Below, one piece after another: positions 17,448 to 26,784 of a DNA stretch of 64,000 nucleotides. This DNA comes from an uncultured Lachnospiraceae bacterium (lineage in GTDB: Bacteria; Bacillota; Clostridia; Lachnospirales; Lachnospiraceae). The notes under the pieces are model-generated. The model ran no database searches and had not been told where the DNA came from. It saw nothing but the letters and a program-made list of their open reading frames with translations. The stretch spans positions 1-64,000 of the forward strand of contig CAJTUA010000017.1 of NCBI GenBank assembly GCA_910579615.1, in the 5' to 3' direction. Within the stretch, counting starts at the first letter, position 1; the number at the start of each line of letters is the position of its first letter. Made by a program: the position numbers and the translations under genes.

Positions 17448-19034
17448 ATGAAAAAGCAAGGAAAGATTCTGTTGGCGTTGCTGCTCATCTTTGGTATCTC
17501 GGTATTTACTGCGGGGTGCAGCAAAAATGAAAATTCTTCGGACGGCCAGGGAACGGACGGCACGGATGGTAATCCCACAGTGACCAATGGGCCTGTTTCT
17601 GGCGGTGAAATCATTGTTGGAATTACCCAGGATTTTGACAGTCTTGACCCACACAAAGCACATGCGGCAGGAACTCAGGAAGTAATGTTTAATATCTTTG
17701 AGGGCGTAGTTAAGCCTGACAAGGATGGAAATTTAGTTCCGGCGGTTGCAAGTGACGTTGCGATTTCAGAGGACGGCATGACCTACACGTTTACTTTGCG
17801 TGAGGGCGTGAAGTTCCACAACGGCGCGCTTGTGACAGCAGAGGATGTCGTATATTCTTTGAAGCGCAGTGCGGGGTTGCTTGAAACGGTCGATCCGGAG
17901 GTAATCGTGACATCCGCGCTTTCTTGCATTTCGGATATCACCGCATCGAAGGATGCGTCCGGCAAAGATATCGTCACCGTGAGCCTGTCTACGGCAAACA
18001 CGGAGCTTCTTGGATACCTGACGAGCGCCATTATCCCGAAGGATTATGAAAACCAGGCGAATGCCCCGGTTGGTACCGGACCGTTCAAATTTGTATCGTA
18101 CACACCGCTTGCAAGCTTTGTCATGGAGAAAAATCCGGATTACTATGGCGTGGCACCGTATCTTGACAAGGTAACTTTCAAGATTTCAGCGGATACGAAC
18201 ACAGCATTTATGGAGCTGCTTGCGGGCGGGATTGATATTTTCCCGTATCTGACAAGTGAGCAGGCAAGCCAGCTGACGGACAATTACAACATTGAAGTCG
18301 GTACGGCAAATCTGGTACAGGCACTTTTCTTAAACCATACCGAAAAGCCGTTTGACGACATCCGTGTGCGCCAGGCAATGTGTTATGCCATCAACCGGAC
18401 GGAGATTCTTGACATGGTGGCGGACGGCAAGGGCACGCTTATCGGCTCGAATATGTTTGCGGGTTTCGCAAAATATTTTAATGCGGATGTGGTGGACACC
18501 TACCCACACAATATCGAGAAAGCGAAGGAGCTTCTGGCGGACGCGGGATATCCGGACGGGTTTGAGATGACCATCACGGTGCCAAGCAACTACCAGTTCC
18601 ACGTTGACACGGCGCAGGTAATTGTGGAGCAGTTAAAGCAGGTTGGCATCACTGCAAAAATCAATCTGGTGGAATGGTCGTCGTGGCTGGAGGATACTTA
18701 CCGGGGACGTCAGTACCAGACGACGATTGTCGGGCTGGATGCAAACCTTGCACCGAGCGACGTGTTGAAACGTTACCGTTCCACGGCAAGCAGCAATTTC
18801 CTGAACTATGTGAACGAGGAGTTTGACCGCATTTTTGCGCTTGCGATTGCGGAGACAGACGACGCGGCGAAAGTGGCATATTACAAGCAGCTGCAGGAGA
18901 TTTTGGCGAATGATGCGGCGTCGGTTTACATTCAGGATCCGGCATCGTATGTCGCAGTCAACAAGAAACTGGCGGGATACACATTCTATCCGCTCTATGT
19001 GCAGGATATGTCGAAGGTGTATTTTGTAAAGTAA
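17448..19034 (+). CDS. Peptide/nickel-type ABC importer substrate-binding lipoprotein
   Basis: A 528-residue SBP family 5 protein (OppA/DppA class). A lipoprotein signal ends at Cys24 (SVFTAGC), followed by a Ser/Gly/Asp linker and the family start IVGITQDFDSLDPHKAH. The body has YTFTLREGVKFHNGA, GTGPFKFVSY and VRQAMCYAINR, all typical of the family. It is membrane-anchored and delivers oligopeptides or a similar ligand to the permeases encoded next. GGAAAGGAG precedes ATG 17448. Exact ligand unknown. Confidence 0.92.
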   Translation: MKKQGKILLALLLIFGISVFTAGCSKNENSSDGQGTDGTDGNPTVTNGPVSGGEIIVGITQDFDSLDPHKAHAAGTQEVMFNIFEGVVKPDKDGNLVPAVASDVAISEDGMTYTFTLREGVKFHNGALVTAEDVVYSLKRSAGLLETVDPEVIVTSALSCISDITASKDASGKDIVTVSLSTANTELLGYLTSAIIPKDYENQANAPVGTGPFKFVSYTPLASFVMEKNPDYYGVAPYLDKVTFKISADTNTAFMELLAGGIDIFPYLTSEQASQLTDNYNIEVGTANLVQALFLNHTEKPFDDIRVRQAMCYAINRTEILDMVADGKGTLIGSNMFAGFAKYFNADVVDTYPHNIEKAKELLADAGYPDGFEMTITVPSNYQFHVDTAQVIVEQLKQVGITAKINLVEWSSWLEDTYRGRQYQTTIVGLDANLAPSDVLKRYRSTASSNFLNYVNEEFDRIFALAIAETDDAAKVAYYKQLQEILANDAASVYIQDPASYVAVNKKLAGYTFYPLYVQDMSKVYFVK

Positions 19035-19042
19035 CAAAAACA

Positions 19043-19093
19043 GCAGAAACCGGAAGCCCTTCCCTGGGGAAAGGCGCGGTGGAGAGTTTCTGC
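19043..19093 (+). promoter_or_regulatory. Intercistronic hairpin after binding-protein gene
   Basis: GCAGAAAC (19043-19050) pairs with GTTTCTGC (19086-19093), enclosing a CCTTCCC/GGGGAAAGG inner stem. No T-run follows. Such hairpins usually protect the binding-protein mRNA and lower expression of the permease genes downstream. Confidence 0.5.
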
Positions 19094-19118
19094 GGTACTT
19101 AAAATAGGAGAATGGGTC

Positions 19119-20060
19119 ATGCGGTATTATATGAAAAAAATTATTTCTCTCATTATGGTATTGTTTCTAATTATGCTGCTGACCTTCATTGCCTTTCAGG
19201 TAATCCCGGGGGACAGCGCAGCCTCGCGCCTTGGTGTGGACGCCGAACCGGAGGCGGTCGAGGCACTGCGCGAATCGCTCGGGTTAAACAAAAGCCTGCC
19301 GGAACGCTTTTTTTCCTTCCTTGGCGGTGCGGTGCGGGGGGATTTTGGGAACTCGTACCAGTATAGCAGGCCGGTCAGGGAAATGTTGGCTGCAAGACTC
19401 CCGGTTACGGTTGGGCTTGCCGTTATCTCCATCCTTATGATTGTTGTGCTTTCCGTTCCGCTCGGGCTGCTGTGCAGCAGGAAGGAAGGTGGCGTGGCGG
19501 ACCGTGTTATCACCATGGTGACACAGACGCTGATGGCGGTTCCGGCATTTTTTCTTGGAATTGTAATTACACTTATCTTTGGCCTGGCGCTGAAATGGTT
19601 TGTGCCAGGTGCTTATGTCGCACCAGAAGAGGATTTCGGGGGATTTTTAAGATATATGATTTTCCCTGCCGTTGCGATTGCGGTGCCCAAAATTGCGATG
19701 ACGGTAAAATTTTTGAAAACCTCCGTCCTGCGGGAATTAAAGCTGGACTATGTGCGCACGGCGCGCAGCAAAGGGAATAGCGAGCGTGCCATTCTCTGGA
19801 AGCATGTACTGAAAAATGCCCTGATTCCGGTTATCACGTTTATGGGGATGGTGATTGCGGATGTGCTTGCGGGCAGTATTGTTGTCGAAAAGGTATTTAA
19901 TCTGCCGGGAGTTGGACGGCTTTTGATTACGGCAATTTCGAACCGGGATTATCCGGTTGTGGAAGCGGGCGTTGTCTACATTGCGTCCGTTGTACTGATT
20001 GTGAATTTTATCGTGGATTTACTGTATCAGAAGGTAGACCCGCGTGTGCGTATAAAATGA
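19119..20060 (+). CDS. Peptide ABC importer permease 1 (DppB/OppB-like)
   Basis: A 313-residue inner-membrane permease with the family start (RYYMKKIISLIMVLFLIMLLTFIAFQVIPGD), about six helices and the EAA cytoplasmic loop LDYVRTARSKGNSERAILWKH that docks on the ATPase, ending DPRVRIK. AGGAG stands nine bases before ATG 19119; an overlapping frame from 19112 is a shadow. It forms a heterodimer with the next permease. Confidence 0.93.
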   Translation: MRYYMKKIISLIMVLFLIMLLTFIAFQVIPGDSAASRLGVDAEPEAVEALRESLGLNKSLPERFFSFLGGAVRGDFGNSYQYSRPVREMLAARLPVTVGLAVISILMIVVLSVPLGLLCSRKEGGVADRVITMVTQTLMAVPAFFLGIVITLIFGLALKWFVPGAYVAPEEDFGGFLRYMIFPAVAIAVPKIAMTVKFLKTSVLRELKLDYVRTARSKGNSERAILWKHVLKNALIPVITFMGMVIADVLAGSIVVEKVFNLPGVGRLLITAISNRDYPVVEAGVVYIASVVLIVNFIVDLLYQKVDPRVRIK

Positions 20061-20088
20061 ATTGGAACATAGGGGCATGGAAGGGAAG

Positions 20089-20913
20089 ATGCAAAACTTG
20101 GACATGAAACACAGGCGCAGACAATCAAATACCAAAAATGTAAGCCTGACAATCGGCATTGTGCTTGTGTCGGTCGTGCTCTTCTTTGTGGTGGTCGGGC
20201 TGTTCTGGACACCATATGAGCCGACGGCGATGAGCGCGGCGCTGAAAAATAAACCGCCGAGCCTTCTGCACCCGTTCGGGACGGACAATATGGGGCGGGA
20301 TGTCCTAAGCCGTGTTATGGACGGTGCGGGTACAACCTTTATCATCAGCATTGTAACGGTGGCAATCGGCCTGGCGGCAGGAACCCTTATCGGTGCGTTT
20401 ACCGGATACTACGGCGGGATTGTGGATGAAATCCTGATGCGCCTCAACGACACGCTGACCTCATTTCCGAGCATTCTTCTGGCGCTCGTGTTCGTCAGCA
20501 TTATTGGCACAGGAAAATATAATATCATCCTTGTGCTCGGCATCATCTTTATCCCGAGTTTTGCGCGCGTCGTGCGCAGTGAATATATTGTGCAGAAGGA
20601 ACTGGATTATGTGCGCAATGCGAAGCTCCTTGGGGCGGGGGATTTGCGCATCATGTTCGTGCATATTCTGCCGAATACAAAGCCAATCCTGCTTTCTGCC
20701 ATTACCATCGGGCTGAACAATGCGATTCTTGCCGAGGCGGGCATGAGTTACCTTTCCCTCGGCGTACAGCCGCCGGACGCGAGCCTTGGGCGCATGCTTT
20801 CCGAAGCGCAGACCTATCTGCTGAACGCGCCGTGGCTTGCACTGGCGCCAGGGCTTATGATTGTCTTTACCGTATTGGGCTTTAGCATGATTAGCGAGAA
20901 CATACAGAAATAG
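20089..20913 (+). CDS. Peptide ABC importer permease 2 (DppC/OppC-like)
   Basis: About 274 residues: an N-terminal basic region, first helix near residue 20, the DppC-type loop HPFGTDNMGRDVLSRVM that precedes the transport domain, and the EAA loop LDYVRNAKLLGAGDLRIMFVHI. GGAAGGGAAG lies just before ATG 20089; the frame also offers ATG 20077 and TTG 20062. Partner of permease 1; five to six helices. Operon with genes on both sides. Confidence 0.92.
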   Translation: MQNLDMKHRRRQSNTKNVSLTIGIVLVSVVLFFVVVGLFWTPYEPTAMSAALKNKPPSLLHPFGTDNMGRDVLSRVMDGAGTTFIISIVTVAIGLAAGTLIGAFTGYYGGIVDEILMRLNDTLTSFPSILLALVFVSIIGTGKYNIILVLGIIFIPSFARVVRSEYIVQKELDYVRNAKLLGAGDLRIMFVHILPNTKPILLSAITIGLNNAILAEAGMSYLSLGVQPPDASLGRMLSEAQTYLLNAPWLALAPGLMIVFTVLGFSMISENIQK

Positions 20914-20956
20914 CGTGAAGGGCGTTTGCGCAATGCAAAATCAGGAGGAAACGTAC

Positions 20957-22531
20957 ATGGAAAAACAAAACCATTTGTTGGAGCTTTGCAATGTATCGGT
21001 CGGCTTCCCGAAAAAGGGGGAAAAATCACAAATGAATGTTGTCACACATGGAGTTTCCTTTTATGTTGAACAGGGTGAGGCGCTCGGAATTGTGGGGGAA
21101 TCCGGCTCCGGAAAGAGCGTGAGCATGCTGGCAGCTGCGGGGCTGCTTGGCGGGGGCGGCAAGGTGGTTGAGGGCAGCATCCGTTTCCGGCACGGGGAAG
21201 ATTCTGTTGCGCTGAATACCCTGACAAAAAAGCAGATGGAAGGGCTGCTTGGCGATGATATCGCAATGGTTTTCCAGGAGCCGATGACTTCCCTGAATCC
21301 GGTTATGACAATCGGCAAACAGGTCGAGGAAATGTTGGAGCTCCATACGGATATCCCAAAGGAGGAGCGCAGGGAGCGGGTTCTTGCGATGCTTGGGGAA
21401 GTCGGGCTTGCGGAGCCGGCGGCATTGTATGGCAAATACCCGCATCAGCTTTCGGGCGGTATGCGCCAGCGCGCCATGATTGCAATGGCAATGATTCTGC
21501 GGCCGAGGCTTTTGATTGCGGATGAGCCGACAACGGCGCTTGACGTGACGATACAGGCAAAGATTCTGGAGCTTTTGAAGAAATTCCAGACGGAATACAA
21601 AACGACCATCATCCTCATTTCGCATGACCTTGGTGTCATCCGGAGTGTCTGTGGCCGTGCGGTTGTTATGTGCGGCGGTGAGGTTGTGGAGCAGGGGGAT
21701 GTAAAGACCTTGTTTGAGCAACCGCAGATGGACTACACCAAAAGGCTTCTCGCGGCTGCGCTCGGCAAGGGAAGCCTGCTGAAAAAGGCAGAGATTGCAA
21801 ACAGAAATGAAACCGTCGTGCGCGCGCGGGATTATTCCGTCTTTTATGAGGAAAAAACCGCGGGGAAAAAGATAAAACGCGAGGTTGTAAAGAATGTGTC
21901 ATTTGAACTGTACGCAGGGGAAATCGTCGGGGTGGTCGGGGAGTCCGGCTGTGGCAAGTCAACGCTCGCAAAGGCGCTCGCCGGTTTAAATCCGCTTACA
22001 GGAGGGAGTGTGGACATTTCCTGCAGCCAGCCGCAGATGGTTTTCCAGGACCCATATGGCAGCCTGAATCCTGCGAAGACAATCGGATGGCTATTAACGG
22101 AACCCCTGCGCCTGCACCGTGTCGGAACGAAGCAGCAGCAGCGCGAGGCGGCGTGTGAAATGCTGGAGAAGGTGGGGCTTGAGCGGGATTATTACGGGAG
22201 GTATCCAAGCACACTTTCCGGGGGGCAGCGCCAGCGTGTGGCGATTGCGATGGCAATTATGTTAAAGCGGAAATTTATTCTCCTGGATGAACCGGTATCG
22301 GCGCTTGATGTTACCGTGCAGGAACAGATTTTGATTCTTCTGGTCAGACTGCAGAAGGAATTCGGGCTGACGTATCTTTTTATTTCACATGATATGAATG
22401 TTATCCACCGCATCTGCGACCGCGTTTTCGTCATGTACCAGGGGGAGATTGTCGAGCGCGGGGAGGCAGAGGAGGTGTTTCAGAACCCGCAGCATGCGTA
22501 CACAAAAAAATTGCTGGCGGCGAGGCTCTAA
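20957..22531 (+). CDS. Peptide importer ATPase with two fused nucleotide-binding domains
   Basis: The 524-residue protein is a DppD-DppF fusion (YejF/GsiA-like). Domain 1 (about 1-265): GESGSGKSVSM, LSGGMRQRAMIAMA, LLIADEPTTALDVT. Domain 2 (about 285-524): GESGCGKSTLAK, LSGGQRQRVAIAMA, FILLDEPVSALDVT. Both sites keep all catalytic residues. Start 20957 has a consensus AGGAGGAAA; the earlier ATG 20933 and GTG 20915 do not. It energises the two permeases, so a single polypeptide supplies both ATP sites of the importer. Confidence 0.93.
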   Translation: MEKQNHLLELCNVSVGFPKKGEKSQMNVVTHGVSFYVEQGEALGIVGESGSGKSVSMLAAAGLLGGGGKVVEGSIRFRHGEDSVALNTLTKKQMEGLLGDDIAMVFQEPMTSLNPVMTIGKQVEEMLELHTDIPKEERRERVLAMLGEVGLAEPAALYGKYPHQLSGGMRQRAMIAMAMILRPRLLIADEPTTALDVTIQAKILELLKKFQTEYKTTIILISHDLGVIRSVCGRAVVMCGGEVVEQGDVKTLFEQPQMDYTKRLLAAALGKGSLLKKAEIANRNETVVRARDYSVFYEEKTAGKKIKREVVKNVSFELYAGEIVGVVGESGCGKSTLAKALAGLNPLTGGSVDISCSQPQMVFQDPYGSLNPAKTIGWLLTEPLRLHRVGTKQQQREAACEMLEKVGLERDYYGRYPSTLSGGQRQRVAIAMAIMLKRKFILLDEPVSALDVTVQEQILILLVRLQKEFGLTYLFISHDMNVIHRICDRVFVMYQGEIVERGEAEEVFQNPQHAYTKKLLAARL

Positions 22532-22577
22532 ATCAAGAGAAGGGCAAAGGCCTGCATAAGGGATGTTAGCCACAGGG

Positions 22578-22625
22578 ATATGGTGCAGCAAGTATTTTGC
22601 TGCACCATATTTGTGTTTGTGTTTC
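22578..22625 (+). terminator. Terminator of the peptide importer operon
   Basis: A perfect 14-bp hairpin (ATATGGTGCAGCAA / TTGCTGCACCATAT, 22578-22591 and 22597-22610) is followed by a T/G-rich tract. Confidence 0.85.
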
Positions 22626-22629
22626 ATGA

Positions 22630-22658
22630 TTGACAATTGTGTTTCAATTTGTTAAAAT
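22630..22658 (+). promoter_or_regulatory. Sigma-A promoter
   Basis: TTGACA (22630-22635), 17-base spacer, TAAAAT (22653-22658), about 75 bases before the hydrogenase-like gene. Confidence 0.8.
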
Positions 22659-22733
22659 AGAGAAAGATTATTTGAAAAAAGCTTAAGAAAATGCTAAAGC
22701 GGCTGAAATATTTGGTGCAAAGGAGAATTGTAC

Positions 22734-24662
22734 ATGGGAAAAGTTTGTCTGGATGTAAGCAAGTGTGTGGGCTGCAATGCCTGTGTCAGGGTCTGCCCGG
22801 TGATTGATGCGAATATCGCGAAAACGGACAGCAATGGACAGTTGACCATCAACATTGACGAAAACAAATGTATCAAATGTGGTGCCTGTATCCATGCCTG
22901 CTCGCACAGTGCAAGGTCGTATGAGGATGATATTGACAGCTTTATGGCGGATTTGCGCGCGAAGCAGGAGATTGTGCTGATTGCGGCACCTTCCATCAAG
23001 ATTGCTTTTGATGGGAACTGGCGGCATGTCCTCCAATGGTTCCGGAATCAGGGAATCAAAAAAATATACGATGTTTCTTATGGCGCGGATATCTGTACGT
23101 GGGCGCATTTGCGCTACATTGAACAGCATCCGACCGCAAAGCTGATTTCACAGCCCTGTGCGGCGGTTGTGAATTATGTGCTCAAACATAAGCCAGAGCT
23201 GCTTGCGCATCTTTCCCCGATACATAGCCCGATGCTCTGCCTTGCGATTTACATCCGCAGGGTACTAGGCTACCAGGGCAAAATCGGCGCGATTTCCCCG
23301 TGCATAGCAAAGGGGGATGAGTTCCGCGATACGGGGCTGATTGATTATAATGTGACGATGGAGCATCTCCGCGACTATTTTAATGAGAACCAGATTGATT
23401 TGCCGACCGTAAAGATTTTCAGCGAATTTGAGTTTGATGACAACATCGGTCTTGAGGGTGCGATTTACCCGAGACCGGGCGGACTGATGAAGAACCTTCA
23501 GATACATAACCCGGATTTGTCCGTGATTACCTCCGAGGGGACGGAGCGCCTGTACGATGATTTGAATCTCTATCTGCGCCAGAAGGAGAGGGATTTGCCG
23601 ACGGTCTTTGACGTGCTTAGCTGCAAGGACGGCTGCAATGGCGGACCGGCGACGGGCGTGGATTATCATTGCTTTGCCATCAATAATATCATGTACGATG
23701 TGGAGAGATACGCGAGGGGTGTGCGCCGGAAGAATATGACGAAGCGCGGACAGGATACGCAGTTCCTTGATTTTGACAAAAAACTGCACCTGGACGACTA
23801 TATCCGGAAATATAATGCGAAGAACGTCCAGAACGTACAGGTTACGGAGGCGGAAATTGAGCGCGCGTACCAGCAGCTCGGCAAGCGGACGGAGGATGAG
23901 AAGCATTTTGACTGCCATGCCTGTGGTTTCCGTACCTGCAGGGAGATGGCGATTGCATTGGCTAAAGGTGTCAATGAAAAGGAAAACTGCCATCAGTATA
24001 TCGTGAATTCTGTTGGTGATGAGCGGCGCAAGGTGGAGCAGGTCAACCGAAGGGTGCATGATATGAACAATGACCTGGCTAAGGTATTTGAGGAGCTCAA
24101 CGGCAACATTTATGAGATTAAGGAGGAGGCGGACGCAATCCGCGAGACCGGAATCCATACTTCGGAGAAAATGACGGTTCTGACCGAGCATATGAACCGG
24201 CTGTCGGATTTGAATAAGGGCTTAAAGGAATCCGCGGAGCGCATCAATTCAAGCATCGAGAGTTACAATGTCATGACGCAGGACGTGGAGAAGATTGCAG
24301 GGAAGATTAACCTCCTTTCTCTGAACGCGGCGATTGAAGCGGCGCGTGCGGGCGAGGCAGGGAACGGTTTTGCGGTTGTTGCCACGAATATCCGGCAGCT
24401 CTCGGACAGCTCGAAATCGTCCGTGGCATCCGCGAAGGAGAACGATGTGGCGATAAAGGACGCAATCCGGGAGATTTCCGATGTGGTTGAGAGGTTTAGC
24501 AGTACCATCACAGAACTGATTTCTTCCGTGGAGGATGCGATTGTGGATGTGAACCAGACATCCGAGAAGGGGCAGACGATACAGCAATCGATGGATACCG
24601 TTTCTAAGATGGCAGATGATGTAAAGGCTGTAATACATGAGACGAACGCAATCCTGAATTAA
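22734..24662 (+). CDS. [FeFe]-hydrogenase-like sensor fused to chemoreceptor signalling domain
   Basis: 642 residues, no signal peptide or membrane helix. Order: two [4Fe-4S] ferredoxin motifs (Cys 11/14/17/21 and 46/49/52/56), an [FeFe]-hydrogenase large-subunit-like domain to about 330, a further Fe-S motif CHACGFRTC near 395, and a coiled-coil MCP signalling segment with INLLSLNAAIEAARAGEAGN near 530. H-cluster ligand positions survive as SQPCAA, SPCIAK and SCKDGCNGG, but the L1 loop lacks the first of the usual paired cysteines, the proton-shuttle one. This fits group-D-like, probably sensory, homologues. It likely signals redox or H2 status to CheA/CheW from the cytoplasm. AGGAGAA precedes ATG 22734. 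Confidence 0.88.
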   Translation: MGKVCLDVSKCVGCNACVRVCPVIDANIAKTDSNGQLTINIDENKCIKCGACIHACSHSARSYEDDIDSFMADLRAKQEIVLIAAPSIKIAFDGNWRHVLQWFRNQGIKKIYDVSYGADICTWAHLRYIEQHPTAKLISQPCAAVVNYVLKHKPELLAHLSPIHSPMLCLAIYIRRVLGYQGKIGAISPCIAKGDEFRDTGLIDYNVTMEHLRDYFNENQIDLPTVKIFSEFEFDDNIGLEGAIYPRPGGLMKNLQIHNPDLSVITSEGTERLYDDLNLYLRQKERDLPTVFDVLSCKDGCNGGPATGVDYHCFAINNIMYDVERYARGVRRKNMTKRGQDTQFLDFDKKLHLDDYIRKYNAKNVQNVQVTEAEIERAYQQLGKRTEDEKHFDCHACGFRTCREMAIALAKGVNEKENCHQYIVNSVGDERRKVEQVNRRVHDMNNDLAKVFEELNGNIYEIKEEADAIRETGIHTSEKMTVLTEHMNRLSDLNKGLKESAERINSSIESYNVMTQDVEKIAGKINLLSLNAAIEAARAGEAGNGFAVVATNIRQLSDSSKSSVASAKENDVAIKDAIREISDVVERFSSTITELISSVEDAIVDVNQTSEKGQTIQQSMDTVSKMADDVKAVIHETNAILN

Positions 24663-24673
24663 GGAAAGAAAAA

Positions 24674-24722
24674 AGGGCGGTCAGGGCGCATATCAGTGCA
24701 GCATGGCCGCCTGTTTTTTTGC
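24674..24722 (+). terminator. Terminator after hydrogenase-like sensor
   Basis: GGCGGTCA (24676-24683) pairs with TGGCCGCC (24704-24711) using one G-U pair, then TGTTTTTTT. Confidence 0.8.
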
Positions 24723-24757
24723 TTTTATCCGGAAAAAATGCAGAATATGTTAAACTA

Positions 24758-24786
24758 TTGCTTTTTGGATATCTTTCGCTTATAAT
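24758..24786 (+). promoter_or_regulatory. Sigma-A promoter for ABC exporter pair
   Basis: TTGCTT (24758-24763), 17-base spacer, TATAAT (24781-24786), about 115 bases before the first exporter gene. Confidence 0.7.
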
Positions 24787-24902
24787 AGTAGCTGAATTTT
24801 AAAGGAAGACCTTTTCTTAAAGGGCGGGGACTGCGCCATCGGCAAGGGCGGGCGTAACCGGCAAGATGCACAGGGAAGAAATAAGGGGTGAATGCGGGCA
24901 TT

Positions 24903-26771
24903 ATGGTTGTAAAATACATAAAAAAATATTGGGCAAGCTATCTGCTTGGCATGGTAGTGCTTTTGGCGGTGGATTATCTGGGGCTTTTCATCCCGGAGTA
25001 CACCGGAGATGTGACAGATGGTTTGATTGCAGGGATGGACATGCGGGGTGTGCTTTCTTTGATTGGGAAGATTCTGCTTGTCGGCGGCCTGATGGCGCTC
25101 GGGCGTTTCGGCTGGCGCTACTATATTTTCGGCGCGGCAAGAAAAATTGAATATGAGCTGCGCGGTGAGATGTTTACGCATCTTTCCACACTCTCAATGC
25201 GCTACTATAACGAAAACAAGACGGGAGATTTGATGGCGCATTTTACGAACGACCTCGGCGCCATCCGCATGTCGTTAGGACCTGCGGTTATCTCAACATT
25301 TGATGCCATTGTGATGACCGTCATGGTAATCTCGAAAATGATTGTGCATGTAAGCTTAAGCCTGACATTGCTCGCATGCATCCCGATGTTGGTTATCCTC
25401 TTTGGCGGAATCTATTATGGCAGGGCGGCGGAGCGGCGCTTTTCCGAAAAACAGAAAGCATTTTCGGACATGACCGACCAGGTGCAGGAGAGTATTTCCG
25501 GTATCCGCGTCATCAAAGCGTTTGTGCAGGAGAAGGAGGAAAAGAAAGCCTTCGCTGTGGCGAACCAAAACAACAAAGAAAAAAATCTAAGTGTTGTAAA
25601 GCTCCAGGCAGTCGTGATGCCGCTGCTGGATGTGATTGTCGGTATTTCGAGTGTCATCGCGCTTTTGTACGGCGGAAGAATGGTGCTTGGCGGCACGCTC
25701 ACCCCAGGACAGTTTGTCTCCTTTACCTCGTATGTGGGAATGCTTGCCTGGCCGATGATTGCGGTCGGGGACAGCATCAATTCATTCTCGCAGGGGTTTG
25801 CGTCCATGAAGCGCGTGGAGGCGATTTTTGCCGAAAAACCGGAGATTGTGGATGGCGCGGGGGCGGATGCAGGGATTGAGGCGCTTCGCGGCAGCATTTC
25901 GGTGCGGCATCTGACCTTCGCTTATCAGGAAGGTGCACAGCCCGCACTAAAGGATTTGTCGGTCGATATCAAAAAGGGGGAGACGCTTGCCATCCTTGGG
26001 CGCACCGGGAGCGGCAAAACGACCTTTGCAAACTTACTTGTGCGCATGTACGATGTGGGGGAGGGGATGATACAGATGGACGGGCGCGCAATCGGGGAGA
26101 TTCCGCTTGCCGTATTGCGGGAATCCATCGCGTATGTTCCGCAGGATAATTTCCTGTTTTCGGATACCTTACAGACCAATATCGCATTCGGTGTGCGCAA
26201 ACTCTCCGACGTGCCGCAGGAGGTCTTCGAAGAAGGGGCAGCAAGCGCGAAAATTTTTATGTCACACAAAAAGCGGCTTGAGGAATATCTGGAGCGCGAC
26301 TTCTTCCAGTCCAAAAACCGCATGGACGAGGCATACGGCGATTTGGAGCCTGTGGAAAAGGCGGCGAAGCAGGCATGTATCCACGACAATATCATGGATT
26401 TCCCGAAGAAATATTCCACGATGGTCGGCGAGCGCGGCGTGACGATTTCAGGCGGGCAAAAGCAGCGCAGCTCGATTGCGCGGGCGCTGATGAAGGATGC
26501 ACCTGTGCTGATTCTGGACGATTCCCTCTCGGCGGTGGATACCGATACCGAGGAAAAGATTCTCGCGGCGTTGAAGGAAAACCGTGCGGGCAAAACGACA
26601 ATCATTATCGCGCACCGCATCTCAACCATCCAGAACGCCGACCATATTATGGTGCTTGAGCGCGGGGAAATGGCGGAGTACGGCACGCATGACGAACTGC
26701 TTGCAAAGGGCGGCATCTACGCAAAGCTCTATGAAAAGCAGCAGTTAGAAAAGCAATTGGAGACAGAGTAG
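24903..26771 (+). CDS. Heterodimeric ABC exporter subunit with degenerate ATP site
   Basis: A fused membrane-plus-ATPase subunit of about 622 residues (six helices in 1-310). Walker A is GRTGSGKTTF and the signature ISGGQKQRSSIARAL, but after Walker B the catalytic Glu is Asp (VLILDDSLSAVDTD), the classic degenerate site of heterodimeric exporters such as BmrC/TM287. A long insert (about residues 445-490) precedes the signature. The frame also allows GTG 24888; no start has a strong ribosome site. It ends 13 bases before its partner. Substrate unknown, drug or lipid export typical. Confidence 0.92.
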   Translation: MVVKYIKKYWASYLLGMVVLLAVDYLGLFIPEYTGDVTDGLIAGMDMRGVLSLIGKILLVGGLMALGRFGWRYYIFGAARKIEYELRGEMFTHLSTLSMRYYNENKTGDLMAHFTNDLGAIRMSLGPAVISTFDAIVMTVMVISKMIVHVSLSLTLLACIPMLVILFGGIYYGRAAERRFSEKQKAFSDMTDQVQESISGIRVIKAFVQEKEEKKAFAVANQNNKEKNLSVVKLQAVVMPLLDVIVGISSVIALLYGGRMVLGGTLTPGQFVSFTSYVGMLAWPMIAVGDSINSFSQGFASMKRVEAIFAEKPEIVDGAGADAGIEALRGSISVRHLTFAYQEGAQPALKDLSVDIKKGETLAILGRTGSGKTTFANLLVRMYDVGEGMIQMDGRAIGEIPLAVLRESIAYVPQDNFLFSDTLQTNIAFGVRKLSDVPQEVFEEGAASAKIFMSHKKRLEEYLERDFFQSKNRMDEAYGDLEPVEKAAKQACIHDNIMDFPKKYSTMVGERGVTISGGQKQRSSIARALMKDAPVLILDDSLSAVDTDTEEKILAALKENRAGKTTIIIAHRISTIQNADHIMVLERGEMAEYGTHDELLAKGGIYAKLYEKQQLEKQLETE

Positions 26772-26784
26772 GGAGGAGGACGCG

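Noticed and set aside
23265..24191. 308-codon minus-strand frame
   Set aside because: Shadow of the hydrogenase-like sensor gene; no ribosome site or recognisable domain.
25925..26716. 263-codon minus-strand frame
   Set aside because: Antisense to the ABC ATPase domain; Ser/Arg-rich shadow.
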